This document shows, one piece after another, positions 34,255 through 44,891 of a DNA stretch of 64,000 bases. Under the pieces are notes generated by a model that worked only from the letters and a program-made list of their open reading frames with translations, ran no database searches and was not told the DNA's origin. Position 1 is the first letter of the stretch. Every line of letters begins with the position of its first letter. Source of the stretch: Prosopocoilus inquinatus (taxonomy: Eukaryota; Arthropoda; Insecta; Coleoptera; Lucanidae); assembly GCA_036172665.1 (NCBI GenBank), contig CM069879.1:22421924-22485923 (forward strand), in the 5' to 3' direction. The position numbers were made by a program, and so were the translations under genes.

Positions 34255-35249
34255 ATGGTGAGTTGTTGTTTACAGGTTATTTATTAATTTATAACATTTT
34301 ACGCTGGAAATTTCTTTACAAACTTGCCTGTACTCTACTTAAATATTTACTTCTGAATTCCGCATACACCCTCAACAATTTAATTACTATAAATCTGGCT
34401 AAATTCACTATTGATTTCAAAAGTGTTGAGTATGAACATGTGGTGCATGTTAACGTTAAACTTTTTGTTATATGGTAGCCACCCAAAAAGGACTCGAAAT
34501 CCTCATCGAAGCAACCGCAGAAAACCCAGAAGAAGAAGGAGGGGTCCAGTGGTGGAAAAGCCAAGAAGAAGAAGTGGTCCAAAGGAAAAGTTCGCGATAA
34601 ATTAAACAACCAAGTGTTGTTCGACAAAGCGACTTATGAGAAACTCTACAAGGAAGTTCCCCAGTACAAACTGATCACTCCCTCAGTAGTATCCGAGCGC
34701 TTGAAAGTCAGAGGTTCCCTGGCCAGGCGAGCGCTCATTGAGTTACAGCAGAAAGGTTTGAAATTTTGAACTTAATCACTCATGACGTTTTCAATTCACT
34801 GCTGTAGAACATTCGCTGAATATTCTCAATTTATTTTACGTTGTAACAATAGAAGATATATTAAAGTGTTTCTTCAAGAAGGTTTTCTTAGGTAGTTTAT
34901 AAGGCAGCATATCCTTTTGAAGGAACATCCCAAGAGCACTTGAGTACGTCTGTTAAAGTACCTTGGTATAGTGAATCAAAATTATTTAAATATGGGATTT
35001 AAATAATCACTCAAGAATGTTCAAAAATCAATACAGGATGATATATTTTCTGACCTTGAAATGCTTTGAGAGTAAAATGAACTGATTTAATGAGTCTGAT
35101 AATATTTAAAAGCATTTGATTATATCTAGAAATTAAAAATATGACTTCTAATCAAATGTGTGTTTGCAGGTTTAATCAAGCAAGTTGTCCAACATCGAGC
35201 ACAACTGATTTATACGAGAACAACAAAGGGCGATGACCAGACGGCATAA
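34255..35249 (+). CDS. RpS25: 40S ribosomal protein S25 (119 aa, 3 exons)
   Basis: Small-subunit ribosomal protein near the mRNA exit/IRES-contact region. Exon 1 contributes only the ATG (34255-34257) before a GTGAGT donor. Exons 2 (34479-34755) and 3 (35170-35249) complete 119 codons. The sequence begins [12 protein letters not shown], has the basic stretch [18 protein letters not shown], the winged-helix core [20 protein letters not shown] and [20 protein letters not shown], and ends [17 protein letters not shown]. Length is typical. An AATAAA signal follows at 35514. A decayed copy of intron 2 and exon 3 lies just behind. Confidence 0.97.
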
Positions 35250-35309
35250 TTTTAACGGAATGTAAGTTATATGTTAGACTAGACATAATTTTTCTTCTGA
35301 GGATGAAAC

Positions 35310-35470
35310 TAATAATTACCTTGAAGTTTCTGAGAGCAAATTCAAAACTGATTTAATGAGTCTGATATATAAAAATTGTTGTTTGTGCTGTTCTTTGAAT
35401 TTTCTTAATTTCTAATGCAGAATATTTTTACAGGTTAAATTGAAAGAAGTTGTATAACACCGATACAACG
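35310..35470 (+). pseudogene. Decayed tandem duplicate of RpS25 intron 2 end and exon 3
   Basis: ACTGATTTAATGAGTCTGAT at about 35349 matches the intron at about 35084. The downstream CAGGTTAAATTGAAAGAAGTTGTATAACACCGATACAACG parallels the exon 3 start (CAGGTTTAATCAAGCAAGTTGTCCAACATCGAGCACAACT), now with a changed frame. Offset is about 265 bases. Confidence 0.7.
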
Positions 35471-35673
35471 TAAAAGTGTGGAATATTTTATTTCAAATGT
35501 ACGTTTACATTTAAATAAACAATTAAGGAAGTACTTCTTGTTTTCGAGAATCCCCCCCAAGGCTGATCTTTTAAAGATTTTGACGAGTTTGACTACACCC
35601 AAACTTTTTTTGGGTCATTTTAAAATAATTTCGGGAATTTTATTTTAAAAAAGTGAAATTCTCAATTTGTAGG

Positions 35674-36303
35674 CAGGGTTGCCAACTTTGAAAGATTCAA
35701 GCTTTTACTTTACAAAAAAGAGAAAATATTTGTTGCTCCTGTAATAGGTCATTGGCGATTTGATCAAAAACATTTAGCGTCTTTTCTTTCAAACTTTCGA
35801 ACTCCGATCGAAATTTAAACGAAAGACACGATCGAAATTATACAGAAAAATAATTTATTTATCTATTATTATTATTAGGGGTATTTTATTTTTAGGGAAG
35901 AAAAATTATCAACGTTTTGATATTTAAACAAAAGACGACCGAAATCAGTATGAAAATTTAAGGAACAAAAAAATCGAATGCACCGGGTTTTGATCGAACT
36001 TTAAACAAAAGACGATGAAAGAAGAAAGAAAATATTATTTATAAAACTAATTGGTAATAAAGCGCTGACGAAAGCTATCAATCGTTTATGAAACGTTAAG
36101 GTTTTGTGCGATTTTCACAAAGTCCAGTGTACAGTTAAAAAAAAAATGTACAATTTTCATCGGACATGAGTCGACTTCAGTTAAATTTTTAATTTTTTTT
36201 AATAGCGCCTAAATAATCGCCCATCGCAAAATACAAATTCTTAACGCAAAATTGAAAAATGTATCGCCCAATTTGCGATAAACCGCCCAAGTTGGCAACC
36301 CTG
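35674..36303. mobile_element. hAT-like element (630 bp)
   Basis: The ends CAGGGTTGCCAACTT (35674) and AAGTTGGCAACCCTG (to 36303) are perfect inverted repeats. The flanks TTTGTAGG and TTTGTAAG match at 7 of 8 bases. Inside, ATTTAAACRAAAGACGA is repeated several times, and a second-type hammerhead-like motif lies at 36073. Confidence 0.8.
36073..36110 (+). ncRNA. Second-type hammerhead-like motif, degenerate
   Basis: CTGACGA at about 36073 is followed by AAGCTATCAATCGTTTAT and GAAACGTT. Related to the motif at 38302. Stem II is poorly paired here, so activity is unlikely. Confidence 0.4.
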
Positions 36304-36463
36304 TTTGTAAGGATTTTTACCTCGTTCATGAGTTTAATGTGGCAACAGTGCGTGTCATATTGTTCATAACCTCAATTTTCATGATTTTTTGCTTAAACAC
36401 GCAATAATTATTTACATTTTATGTAATTATTTAATGTAATTGTATTTTCTAATCTGTGATAAC

Positions 36464-37617
36464 ATGAGCGTACTGAGAAAATTAGAAAATGAGGAAACGA
36501 GCTTTTACATTCAGTGTAAATGGTCATCAACTTCATTTCAGATAACTATAATCCACGGCCCGGACGCATGGCATGCAAATGCAAGTAGTTACATCATCCA
36601 TTGGAACGGTTAAATTATTTAAATAACATGGGGGATTATTTTTGTAGATTACCGAAGAGAGATTGAAGGAACTTGCTGACGAACGACAAAAGAATAAAGA
36701 TGAATACTATAAAGACGTAAAAGACTCGATTAGTAATAATAAACCCAATACAACGTACGACATTAAAAAGAACAGCTCTAATTGCCAGTTTTATATATAT
36801 CGGAAAATAGGGAACAGCAAAATCAATTATTTCATCAGCAGTTTAAACAAGGTCTCATTTAAATCAGCATTTTAAAATATAATAAAGTGTTTTAAATTAT
36901 CTTATATTGGTAGGTGGATTATCAAATCTGCGTTTTCAACTTGATCGATGACCTCAACTCTAAAAATTTGGAACTTGTTGAATTATTACAAAAATCAGAA
37001 GAGGATATGCAAGTAGCTCACAATGGTCCGTCACCAACTTTAATAATGAATATTTGACAGTCTTAAAAATATAATAATTTTCAGAGAAAGAGCTATGTGA
37101 AAGAAAACTGCAAGAATTTGTGGAGTTGAAAGACAACTGGGAAAGAGAACTGTACAGTAACTTCCTGCTGCTCTTAAACGAAAAGAAGAAGAGAATAAGT
37201 TTCCTCACCAGTCTCCTACAGGCCAGGAAGATCAATGCCGATAAGGTAGAATCAGCGGCAGAAGCAGAAGAAAAGGTGTCTGACACAGAATCAGAGGAAG
37301 CCATTGAAGAGTATGGCACTGATGATGATGATGATGTTGATGAGAAACCTGAGATGGAAGTTACGGAGACCCAGTTGAGCACTTCTACCCTTAATAATTT
37401 ACTAAAACCAGATTCTCCGCCTCCGTTGCTGTTACCAAAGCGTATGAAAAGAGACAATGCAAAAATACAGATTGCTCCATTGACAGTTGCAACACAAATG
37501 TCTGTGGCGAAAATTGAAAAGAAAGAGGAAAAGAAGAAGACTCCAGAGCCAAAAATAACTGAGGAGAGTAGTCCTGTTTTAACTTTTACCACTCAGGATT
37601 TGCTTGACAGGATGTAG
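36464..37617 (+). CDS. XRCC4: XRCC4-like non-homologous end-joining factor (about 319 aa, 4 exons)
   Basis: Scaffold for DNA ligase IV in double-strand-break repair (family knowledge). Exons: 36464-36584, about 36658-36851, 36914-37025 and 37085-37617. The head-domain strand pattern SFYIQCKWSSTSFQITIIHG ... AWHAN is typical. Next come an acidic helix region (RLKELADERQKNKDEYYKDV), a beta-rich segment, and the coiled-coil stalk with the signature SNFLLLLNEKKKRISFL. The tail is acidic then Lys-rich, with DDDDDVDE and a C-terminal FTTQDLLDRM. The exon 1/2 junction is unsure: the strongest acceptor (36647) is out of phase with the only good donor (36584), and the in-phase acceptor is at 36657. 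The other junctions fit. Confidence 0.8.
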
Positions 37618-38059
37618 TGTAGAATTTGAAGTTTTTATACGTTTTCTATTGGTAATAACATAAAGTTGCTTCAAAGTGTGTAAAAAGAAGAAATTTAAGT
37701 GACCTATAGCACGTTACATGTTCTAATAGTACAAAATGTAAAGTTTTAATTTTTGCATACGAAAAGAAATCATTTTGAGATGTTTTTAATTTGAAAGTAA
37801 TTTTAGTAGTATTAGATTACTTTAATTTTTATAAGAAAACAATTTTTGACCTTTAACAGGACTATTAAAATAGGGAAAAATACTCAACATTTTTCTATTG
37901 CTTCTTCGTCTAGAGTTTCGTCAGGAGTGAAAAAAATAAACAAGTTACAAAGTGAAACGAAAGGGTTAATAAACGTACTGATTTTGCCAATTTAAATGAT
38001 ATATTTTGCAGTTTTTTGGATTCATTAAATAGGATATAGATATGTCAATTTTAATTATA

Positions 38060-38205
38060 AAAAAAGAGGCGAATAGATAAAACAACGACATCCTACAATC
38101 GCTTTTTGACCTGAAGAAGTCCCAAATAGGGCTGAAACAGCTGTACAGAGGCTGCTGGAGGTTTTCACTGCAATCAAAAACGATTTGCAAGAAATTAAAA
38201 AAAAA
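38060..38205. mobile_element. 312-bp ribozyme-repeat fragment with variant hammerhead core
   Basis: A minus-strand bit of segment A (38072-38110) is fused head-to-head to a plus-strand ribozyme 3' half. Core CUGAAGA 38111-38117; stem II AGUCC/GGGCU kept by a G-U pair; GAAA 38134-38137; cleavage triplet GUA instead of GUC. The upstream half of stem I is lost. Confidence 0.7.
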
Positions 38206-38295
38206 GACTAGATCTCCGGACAAGTCGTATTTATTTCTTAAAAAAATCATGTTAGCTTTTCGTTTCTCTTGACAACTTGTTTTTTTTTTCATTCA

Positions 38296-38340
38296 CTCCT
38301 GACGAAGCTATCAAGCGATAGTGAAACGTTGAGCGTTCTT
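38296..38340 (+). ncRNA. Second-type hammerhead-like motif, best copy
   Basis: CACTC-CUGACGA-(A/G)CUAUC-AAGC-GAUAG-U-GAAA-CGUU-GAGCG. Stem II has five Watson-Crick pairs (CUAUC/GAUAG). Stem III would be the palindrome ACGU with a U cleavage base. Stem I CACTC/GAGCG has one mismatch. Relatives sit at 36073 (+), about 37932-37888 (-) and about 47135-47098 (-). Confidence 0.45.
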
Positions 38341-38868
38341 CCCAATTTTAATAATGTCGAGTTAAAGGTTAAAAACTATTTTCTTACAAATTACCAGACA
38401 AGATTCGACTTCAATTTTTATGTATGATGAAAAATAATTATTACAAATAATTCTTCTATTCACCATATTATTATTTATTGTCTATGTGTTTAGAATAAAA
38501 TAAGAAATTTATTTTAATTCATCTTTTATAGTAACAATTAAATAACATTTCTTGTGAGAGAAAAATAAAATAAAAATAACCAATAAATGCCAGAAAGTGA
38601 AAAGTTGTTTTTATTCAGTAACCAATTCCGACGAGCAAGCGTGGCGTGCGTTTGCTCGTTTGTATTTCAGTCTAGCAGAAAAAAAAAATCTTTGTGGTGC
38701 TACTGAGTAGCCTGATTGGAACGGCTCACGCAGGGTTGCCAGATGAAATTTTGCAATTTCTTAGATTTATGCTTCAAAATTCCCTAGATTTCCCTAGCCT
38801 TAAGGTAGGCAACTTATAAATCACCAAAACGGGGAGAGTATAAAAAATCGCCCCTTATATTCTTTTCA

Positions 38869-39304
38869 GACATGGGCCAAGGAATGAACCCGGTGCATTG
38901 AAAGCACCCATTGGGTGCATACATGAATGCACCGGGTGCATTCAAAAATTTAAATTTCCCGCACAAACCGAACGAGAAATAACCTTTTCTTGATATTATT
39001 TAATTGTTTGCAGGTGGTTTATAAGTTTATATGTTATATAGTATGTCGTGAATAGCTGAATAGTAAACTTTTAAGTTTAAGCGATAGCTTTATAGCTTAA
39101 AGTCTGAACAAAATGAGTAACTTCTTGAAATTAACGTTGTTTAGCGATGGTCCGCACAAAATATATTATATTTGATGTTATTTTGAAGCATTTTTTTATA
39201 TCTTATGTTAATGTAGGCAATTGGACAATGCACCGGGTGCATTGTGGGTGTATTCCGTGATTCCACCGGTGCAAACGATTGCACCTGGTGGAATCCCATC
39301 TCTA
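38869..39304 (+). mobile_element. hAT-like MITE, copy of the 33252 family
   Basis: Carries CATGGGCCAAGGAATGAACC on the left and GGTGGAATCCCATCTCTA on the right, with the same interior (AACCTTTTCTTGATATTATT, ATAGTAAACTTTTAA). Left end slightly degraded. Confidence 0.8.
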
Positions 39305-39616
39305 ATTTTTTTGCTGTACGAGCATTTAACAAAAAAATACATAATTATCGAAAACATAAACATTGTAAACGGTGTATACTATAAAAACCAACAAATTTTA
39401 AAAATGACAAAAAAAAATTTTTAAATATACATACAAAGGTACAAAAATAAAACTAATTGCAACTTCTATTCCTCTATTAATTAGCTAACCCTACCCACTT
39501 TGTGGTATAAATTTTACTACTTTTTATTTTGGTTTTATGTTCAAGTAATTTCTTTTTAATCCCGTTTGTAATATCAACAGTCTGTTACATACAGTGGTTT
39601 TCTCAGTTTAGCACAG

Positions 39617-40026
39617 TGCAGGGAATGAACCCGGTGCATTGAAAGCACCCATATGGGTGCATTCACCAGGGCCCGCAAATCGAACGAGAAATGACCTTTT
39701 CTTGATATTCTTTAATTGTTTGCAGGTGGTGTACAGGGTTTAATGTTTGGTAGTGTGTGATGAATAGCTAAATAGTAAACTTTTAAGTTTTAGTTAGAGC
39801 TTTATAGCTTAAAATCTGAACAAAATGAGTAAGTTTCTGAAATTAACATTACGAAATAATTGTCTAGTGATAGTCCTTACAAAATGTATTATATTTAGTG
39901 TCATTTTGAAGCATTTTTTATGTCTTATGTAAATGTAGGCAATCGGGCAATGCACCCGGTGCATTGTGGTTGCATTCTGTGATTCCACCGGTGCAAACGA
40001 ATGCACCGGGTGAAATCCCATCTCTA
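39617..40026 (+). mobile_element. hAT-like MITE, third copy
   Basis: Same family. The left end is lost beyond CAGGGAATGAACC. The right end GAAATCCCATCTCTA is intact. The segment between the left end and GACCTTTTCTTGATATT is partly deleted. Confidence 0.78.
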
Positions 40027-40704
40027 GTAAAAAGAAAATTATGCGCTAATAAAGGCAGCATCAAAAACTTTTATATTTTTTATCTTATTTCCCTTATTTA
40101 AATAATTTTTAATCTTTTTAAGATTTTTGTTCAAATTCTCTAGAGTTTGGCTAAAACCATAAAAATTCCCTTTTTCCTTAGAAGACCTCTGAATTCCCTA
40201 GACATGGCAACCCTGATCAAAATAACGCCCGGAAGTAACGCAGATCCGGCCGGGGTTGCCAGATGGGGATTTTTTCCCCAAAATGGGAAAGTTTTGAGAG
40301 TATGGGGAAAATATTGGGGAAAGATTTTACAAATTCATTAATGTTTTGAAAATAATTTTGTCCTTTCCGGTCTTACTAGTCTACATTTCTATTTCTGTGA
40401 ATTCTGTTATTTGAAATAAGGGTCGCAGATTTGCCGCTGTACATGTTCGCGTGTATCTATTCTATCTTATAAATTCACGTTTTAGCCTAATATACATTTT
40501 GAAAATTGTATATTTGTTTTGTTATCTTTACTTGTAGTGTTGTTAAACTACCCGTAATTTATTTTTATTGTTACCTTACCGGTAATGTTACCGTAACATT
40601 ACCAATTACAGCTCAGGTGGCGACATCTTGCGCCGGAGTTACCAATTACACTTTTAACTAAAAAAAATGTGATTCTTACTCAAAATTTTCTGATTAATTT
40701 GATA

Positions 40705-41612
40705 CGTGGGCTGCTGGAAAATTTTCTGGAATCTAGTAGGACTAGAATTGTTAGCGTTTATAAACTGTCTAATTTGAAAAATTTGACGTTTTTCGCCTAT
40801 AATTCTATTAAGAGTTCCTATCCAAGTAAACTAGTTTTGTTTGAACAGTATTTGAGAAAAAGTAATTTTATGTAAACATGGAAATCTCGCGTGAAAATTT
40901 TCGTGCCATGATCTTTTACGATTTCCAATGTGGTCTAACGCCGAATCAATGCCTTGATCGGCTTCATTTGGCTTTTGGAGATGAAGTACCATCAAAGAGC
41001 AGTGTTTGTAATTAGTTTGCCGAATTCCAGCGTGGACGTACCTCTCTCAGTGACGAATTTCGTGCAGGTCGTCCATCAACATCTGTTGTTGCCACTAATG
41101 TAGATGCTGTGCGTGAAATGTTTGAGCGAGATCGACATGTGACATACCGTGAGATTCAAGCATCCTTACGCATTGACATGAAAGCAATACACCAGATTTT
41201 GCATGATCATTTGAACATACGAAAGCTTTGCAGTCGTTAGATCCCACACAATTTAACAGAAGCGCAAAAGAAGGGTCGTGTCAAATGACGCGAAGAAATG
41301 CTCAAGAAATTCAATGGAGGTCGTTACAATTTAGTTTATAACATCATTACTGGTGACGAAACGTGGATCTATTCATACGAACCAGAAAGTAAACAACAAT
41401 CTACCGTTTGGGTATTTCAAAATGAACCAAAACCAACAAAAGTTGTCCGTTCACGCAGTGCTGCGAAGCAAATGATTGTTTGTTTCTTTGGTTTAATTGG
41501 ACGTGTAGCAACCGTGGCTTTAGAGGATCGAAAAACCGTGAATGCTGATTGGTATACTACAATTTGTTTGCCGTTTGCCATTTGTTTCCAGAAACTTTTC
41601 CAGCAGCCCACA
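40705..41612 (+). mobile_element. Deleted mariner transposon (908 bp)
   Basis: Terminal repeats GTGGGCTGCTGGAAAA...CTGG and their complement, with TA on both sides (40703-40704, 41613-41614). The empty site GATACCGAATA in the hAT copy 1 confirms it. A full mariner is about 1.3 kb, so about 400 bp is missing from the 3' half. Confidence 0.92.
40877..41590 (+). pseudogene. Mariner transposase pseudogene
   Basis: Starts MEISRENFRAMIFYDFQCGL, followed by the helix-turn-helix region (HVTYREIQASLRIDMKAIHQ), the WVPHNLTEAQK-type box (here IPHNLTEAQKK) and the first catalytic aspartate in GDETWIYSYEPE. At least three in-frame stops (about 41013, 41238, 41286) are present. The second and third catalytic aspartates are lost in the internal deletion. 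Confidence 0.92.
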
Positions 41613-41747
41613 TACCGAATACGCATTACATTTTTTGCTTTTATTAAAAGTAAGGTTTACAATATTTAATGTTATGTATTTCCACTAAATAAATTCATGT
41701 GTAAACGAAAGTCATTTTAGGTTATGAAATATTTATTTCCTTTTTTA

Positions 41748-42074
41748 TAGTCGGGCCGCCGAAGAAACGGAGTGATCACGCTGCTCTTGTGACACCGACA
41801 CGGAAAGCCGCATTTACATCAAACACCAGAAATTACCACTTACCACTATTTTATTCAAATATTAAATTAAGTCTTAAGAAAGACTGATTAATGATAACGC
41901 CAATTTGTTAAAAATAGGAAAAACACGAACTACTGGAAGTATGACCACGTTGTTACTCTGCAGAGTGACCGACATTGTAGGCTAGTGTAAATCTGTCGGT
42001 ACTTAGCTCACAGAAACAGCAATCACGTGTATATCACGCAGTTTTATTACTCCGTTTCTTCGGCGGCCCGACTA
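41748..42074. mobile_element. TA-flanked MITE (327 bp) with 26-bp inverted repeats
   Basis: TAGTCGGGCCGCCGAAGAAA at the left is the reverse complement of the right end, and the repeat continues through CGGAGT. TA is present on both sides (41746-41747, 42075-42076). No coding capacity. Tc1/mariner-like by its target. Confidence 0.9.
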
Positions 42075-42490
42075 TAGTATTTACGTTTATCCTAAATAAT
42101 CAAAATTATTCCTTGAGTATTTCTTTCATTAGTTTACTTGAATTTTGTAAGTGTATAGCTCAAAATGCCCTTATCTTGACGACAGATGTAACAAACGGTA
42201 ACAAATGAATGTTACCTTACCGGTAACACTAGTTACCTGTGAACATCTGTTTATATTCAATTTTGTAACATTGATATGCATATCAATTGATATGGTCTTC
42301 AATATTTGCAGAAAACTCGTTACGATTCCATAACATTTCACGTCGATTGCCGACCGCAAATGGAAGAGAGATGCATATTAACTCGAGATCACACTTGAAA
42401 CGGATTGCAAGTTGTTATGAAACTATTTACAGAATACCAATTTTGCAAGGTCACTTGAAACAGCAATATCAAGTCCATATCACTATTACA

Positions 42491-43787
42491 CAGGGTTGGA
42501 AAGTTTAAAACAAACTGTTTAACACATAGTATTTAAAACATGTTTAAAACACCGAATTAAAAACATACCATCTGTTTAAAACAAAATGTTTTAAACATGT
42601 TTTTTTTGAGAATATTTTAAATTAATTTCTTGTAATTTTAAGCTAAAAAATACCACTTTTGATATATGTGTTTTATTTTTGCAACGTAATACTGTGTAAC
42701 CAGAAGTTAATTGTTTAGGGTCTGTATTTCACTGACAGATTAACTTTAAACTTTAGTTTGTTCTCATATCAATTGTTTTAATAATTGTAGACAATGCGTG
42801 GCTGAGCTGATGACGTGATGACTACACTGTAGCTCTGATTTGATCTACATTTAAATTGCATTAGATTGATTATAATCAATTCATTAATTATTACTGATCT
42901 CTAGAATAATACTTATATTGTAAAATTTGAAAATACCTTTTTAATATTTAACCTTTTATTATTACATTAAGCTTTGAAACATACTGGGTCCTCCGCTTCC
43001 CTGTTCATACTATGGGCTACGGGATGAGTTATTATGTAGCAAACTGGCTTGAATTTTTCAATGATAATGCAATGTTAGATCAAAAAGTGATCGTAGGATG
43101 TCGCTGTTTAAACTATTTATAACGTTATCGTTTCATTTGTCTTCATTGAAGAATTTTAAGGTTTGTTTAAAATTTGAAAACGATGAATTAAGCAAAAATT
43201 TAATTTGAAATTTCAGACACATACCTACTGGACTTTTGGTTTCGCCAGAAGTAATATCAACTTTGTTATTTTAAATGAAACATCCTACATGTTTTTACAT
43301 ATTTAAAATTTTTGTTTTCCAGTACTGCAAGCCACGAGTCATGTATTTTAGTTCTAATGCGATCAAATAATTTGAAAAAATATTTCTTTGGATTGTATTT
43401 GATTTTAGTTTTTAATGGGAATGTTTTCTCAGTATTCTGCCTTAAATGATTTAAATTGTTATCAAAGTACATACGTTATTTTTAAAAGGGTACATAATCT
43501 AACATTACAAACTTTTCATCTTTCTTTTAATTAGAAACCGAATTTTAATAAATTCTTCTTTTTACACAAATATCAAATAATAATAATAATATATATCTTT
43601 TTATGTAAGCTGTAAGGGCAATTTAAACATTTAAAAGTTGTTTTAAACAGCTGTTTTTTTTTGTTTAAAACATGTTTAATTTAGGGTCAATTTTAAACAT
43701 GTTTTAAACAAAAAAAAACTGTTTAAAACAAAAAAAAAAACAGAAGTTTTGTTCTTTTTTTAAAAAAACAGTTTTTTTCCAACTCTG
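42491..43787. mobile_element. hAT-like non-autonomous element (1297 bp) with perfect 8-bp duplication
   Basis: The ends CAGGGTTGGAAA and TTTTCCAACTCTG are inverted repeats flanked by CTATTACA on both sides (42483-42490, 43788-43795). Both subterminal regions are full of GTTTAAAAC / GTTTTAAAC words, in inverted orientation. A 44-bp fragment of the ribozyme repeat is inside (43072-43115). No transposase. A truncated relative is at 21105. Confidence 0.92.
43072..43115 (+). repeat. Fragment of the 312-bp ribozyme repeat (segment A only)
   Basis: CAATGTTAGATCAAAAAGTG and ATCGTAGGATGTCGCT match segment A with several changes. No ribozyme core. Confidence 0.75.
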
Positions 43788-43834
43788 CTATTACAGAATA
43801 GACTCCAACAACTAATTGGTATAGTCGGTATGTT

Positions 43835-44046
43835 GCACAGAGAAAAGAAAAATGTTAACTCAACATAATTTTCGTTTGGATACGTTCAATGCATTCATTT
43901 ATTTAAAAGAAATACCATTATGTATTCTATTCAAGTAAAAAATGTTTGAATTAACAAAAAAAAAAAACTGTTCGAATTAATGTAAGGTGTGCATTCATTC
44001 AAATAAATAATTGCATCGACTTTATTCAAACAGTTTTCTGTGTGTG
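43835..44046. repeat. Small palindromic MITE, copy 2
   Basis: Inverted relative of 20470-20690, beginning CACAGAGAAAAGAAAAATG and ending CAGTTTTCTGTGTG. It lies 40 bases right of the hAT element. Confidence 0.65.
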
Positions 44047-44586
44047 GAGCCTGGTGTGGAGTTTGCTTGGAAAAATGGCGTAATCTGAATCTGGCAACAC
44101 TAGATCCGGCGGATCCATACCAATCAAAATTGTAAAGTTAAAGTTATTTCAATATTCTCAACAAAATTCTCAATATGTATGTACTTGTACATACGTGTAC
44201 TATGCCCGCCAAAAAAAATCTGGGATATGTAATATATCCGGTTATAAATATGACGAAGTGATTTTTACATTACCATACCAACAAATTCTAATAAATAGCA
44301 AAATGAATAGTTTAAAGCTGCATTCAAACTAATAAAATAACTCAAAAATGCATGTAGAAAGTTGTCCCAGATTTTCTTGGCGGGTACAGTTCATGCTTAC
44401 AATGAGATTGAATTAAAATTTTTGAATGGCTAGAAATTTTCCGAGTTCGAAGATATTGGCAACTATTGTTTTTTTTTTTTATTTTATACTGATCGGAGCA
44501 ATAATGATAGTTAATATAATAATTTTTTGAATAATTATTCTTTATTCTGGCATTCATTTATTTTTTTCTAAACTTTATTATTTCTA

Positions 44587-44891
44587 GAAAAATTTTGTGC
44601 AAATCGTTTTTGATTGCAGTGAGAATCTCGAGCAGCCTCTGGACAGCTGTTTCAGCCCTGCTTGAAGAAGCCCCAAGCAGGGCTGAAACAGCTGTCCAGA
44701 GGCTGCTCGAGATTCTCACTGCAATCAAAAACGATTTGCACAAAATTTTTCTAAAATCTTTCATTATGCTTTGACAGCAAGCATGGCCGCCTTGCATAGG
44801 GAACTCATTAGGAGCAAATCCCGCTTCAATTTGTCTATCCTACTGCAATGTTAGGTCAAAAAGCGATAGTAAGATGTCGCTATTTTATATG
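44587..44891. mobile_element. Ribozyme repeat with head-to-head inversion and 13-bp duplication
   Basis: The first 80 bases are the minus-strand 3' half of the ribozyme, fused at about 44668 to the plus-strand copy, giving a near-perfect palindrome of about 75 bp per arm, followed by segment A. TTTATTATTTCTA flanks it on both sides (44574-44586, 44892-44904). The plus-strand core reads UUGAAGA, so it has lost the conserved C. Confidence 0.88.

Larger units (their letters stand above)
37828..38390. repeat. Inverted-repeat locus with second-type hammerhead motifs around a ribozyme-repeat fragment
   Basis: Left arm 37828-37948 is the imperfect reverse complement of right arm 38258-38385. Both contain CACTCCTGACGAA (plus strand at about 38296, minus strand at about 37932). 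Between the arms lies a fragment of the 312-bp ribozyme repeat (38060-38205). The arrangement resembles inverted terminal copies of a Penelope-like or similar retroelement, but no reverse transcriptase is present. Confidence 0.55.
38400..40534. other. Gene-free repeat region
   Basis: Contains two hAT-like MITE copies (38869-39304 and 39617-40026) and AT-rich filler. Short frames over the MITEs are shared among copies and are not genes. Confidence 0.5.
40535..42231 (-). mobile_element. hAT-like element copy 2 carrying a mariner and a TA-MITE
   Basis: Opposite-orientation relative of 13863-14565 (shared AACTCCGGCGCGAGATGTCG-type block, GTTACCGGTAA words, GTTTACAATATTTAA). The ends TAGTGTTG and CACTA are flanked by TTTACTTG and GTTACCTG (6 of 8). 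It contains a mariner at 40705-41612 and a MITE at 41748-42074. It also shows the uninterrupted site of the ribozyme repeat seen in copy 1. Confidence 0.75.

Noticed and set aside
36960..37592. 210-codon minus-strand frame opposite the XRCC4-like last exon
   Set aside because: Ser/Phe-rich antisense shadow of an acidic, Lys-rich coding exon. The plus-strand gene explains it.
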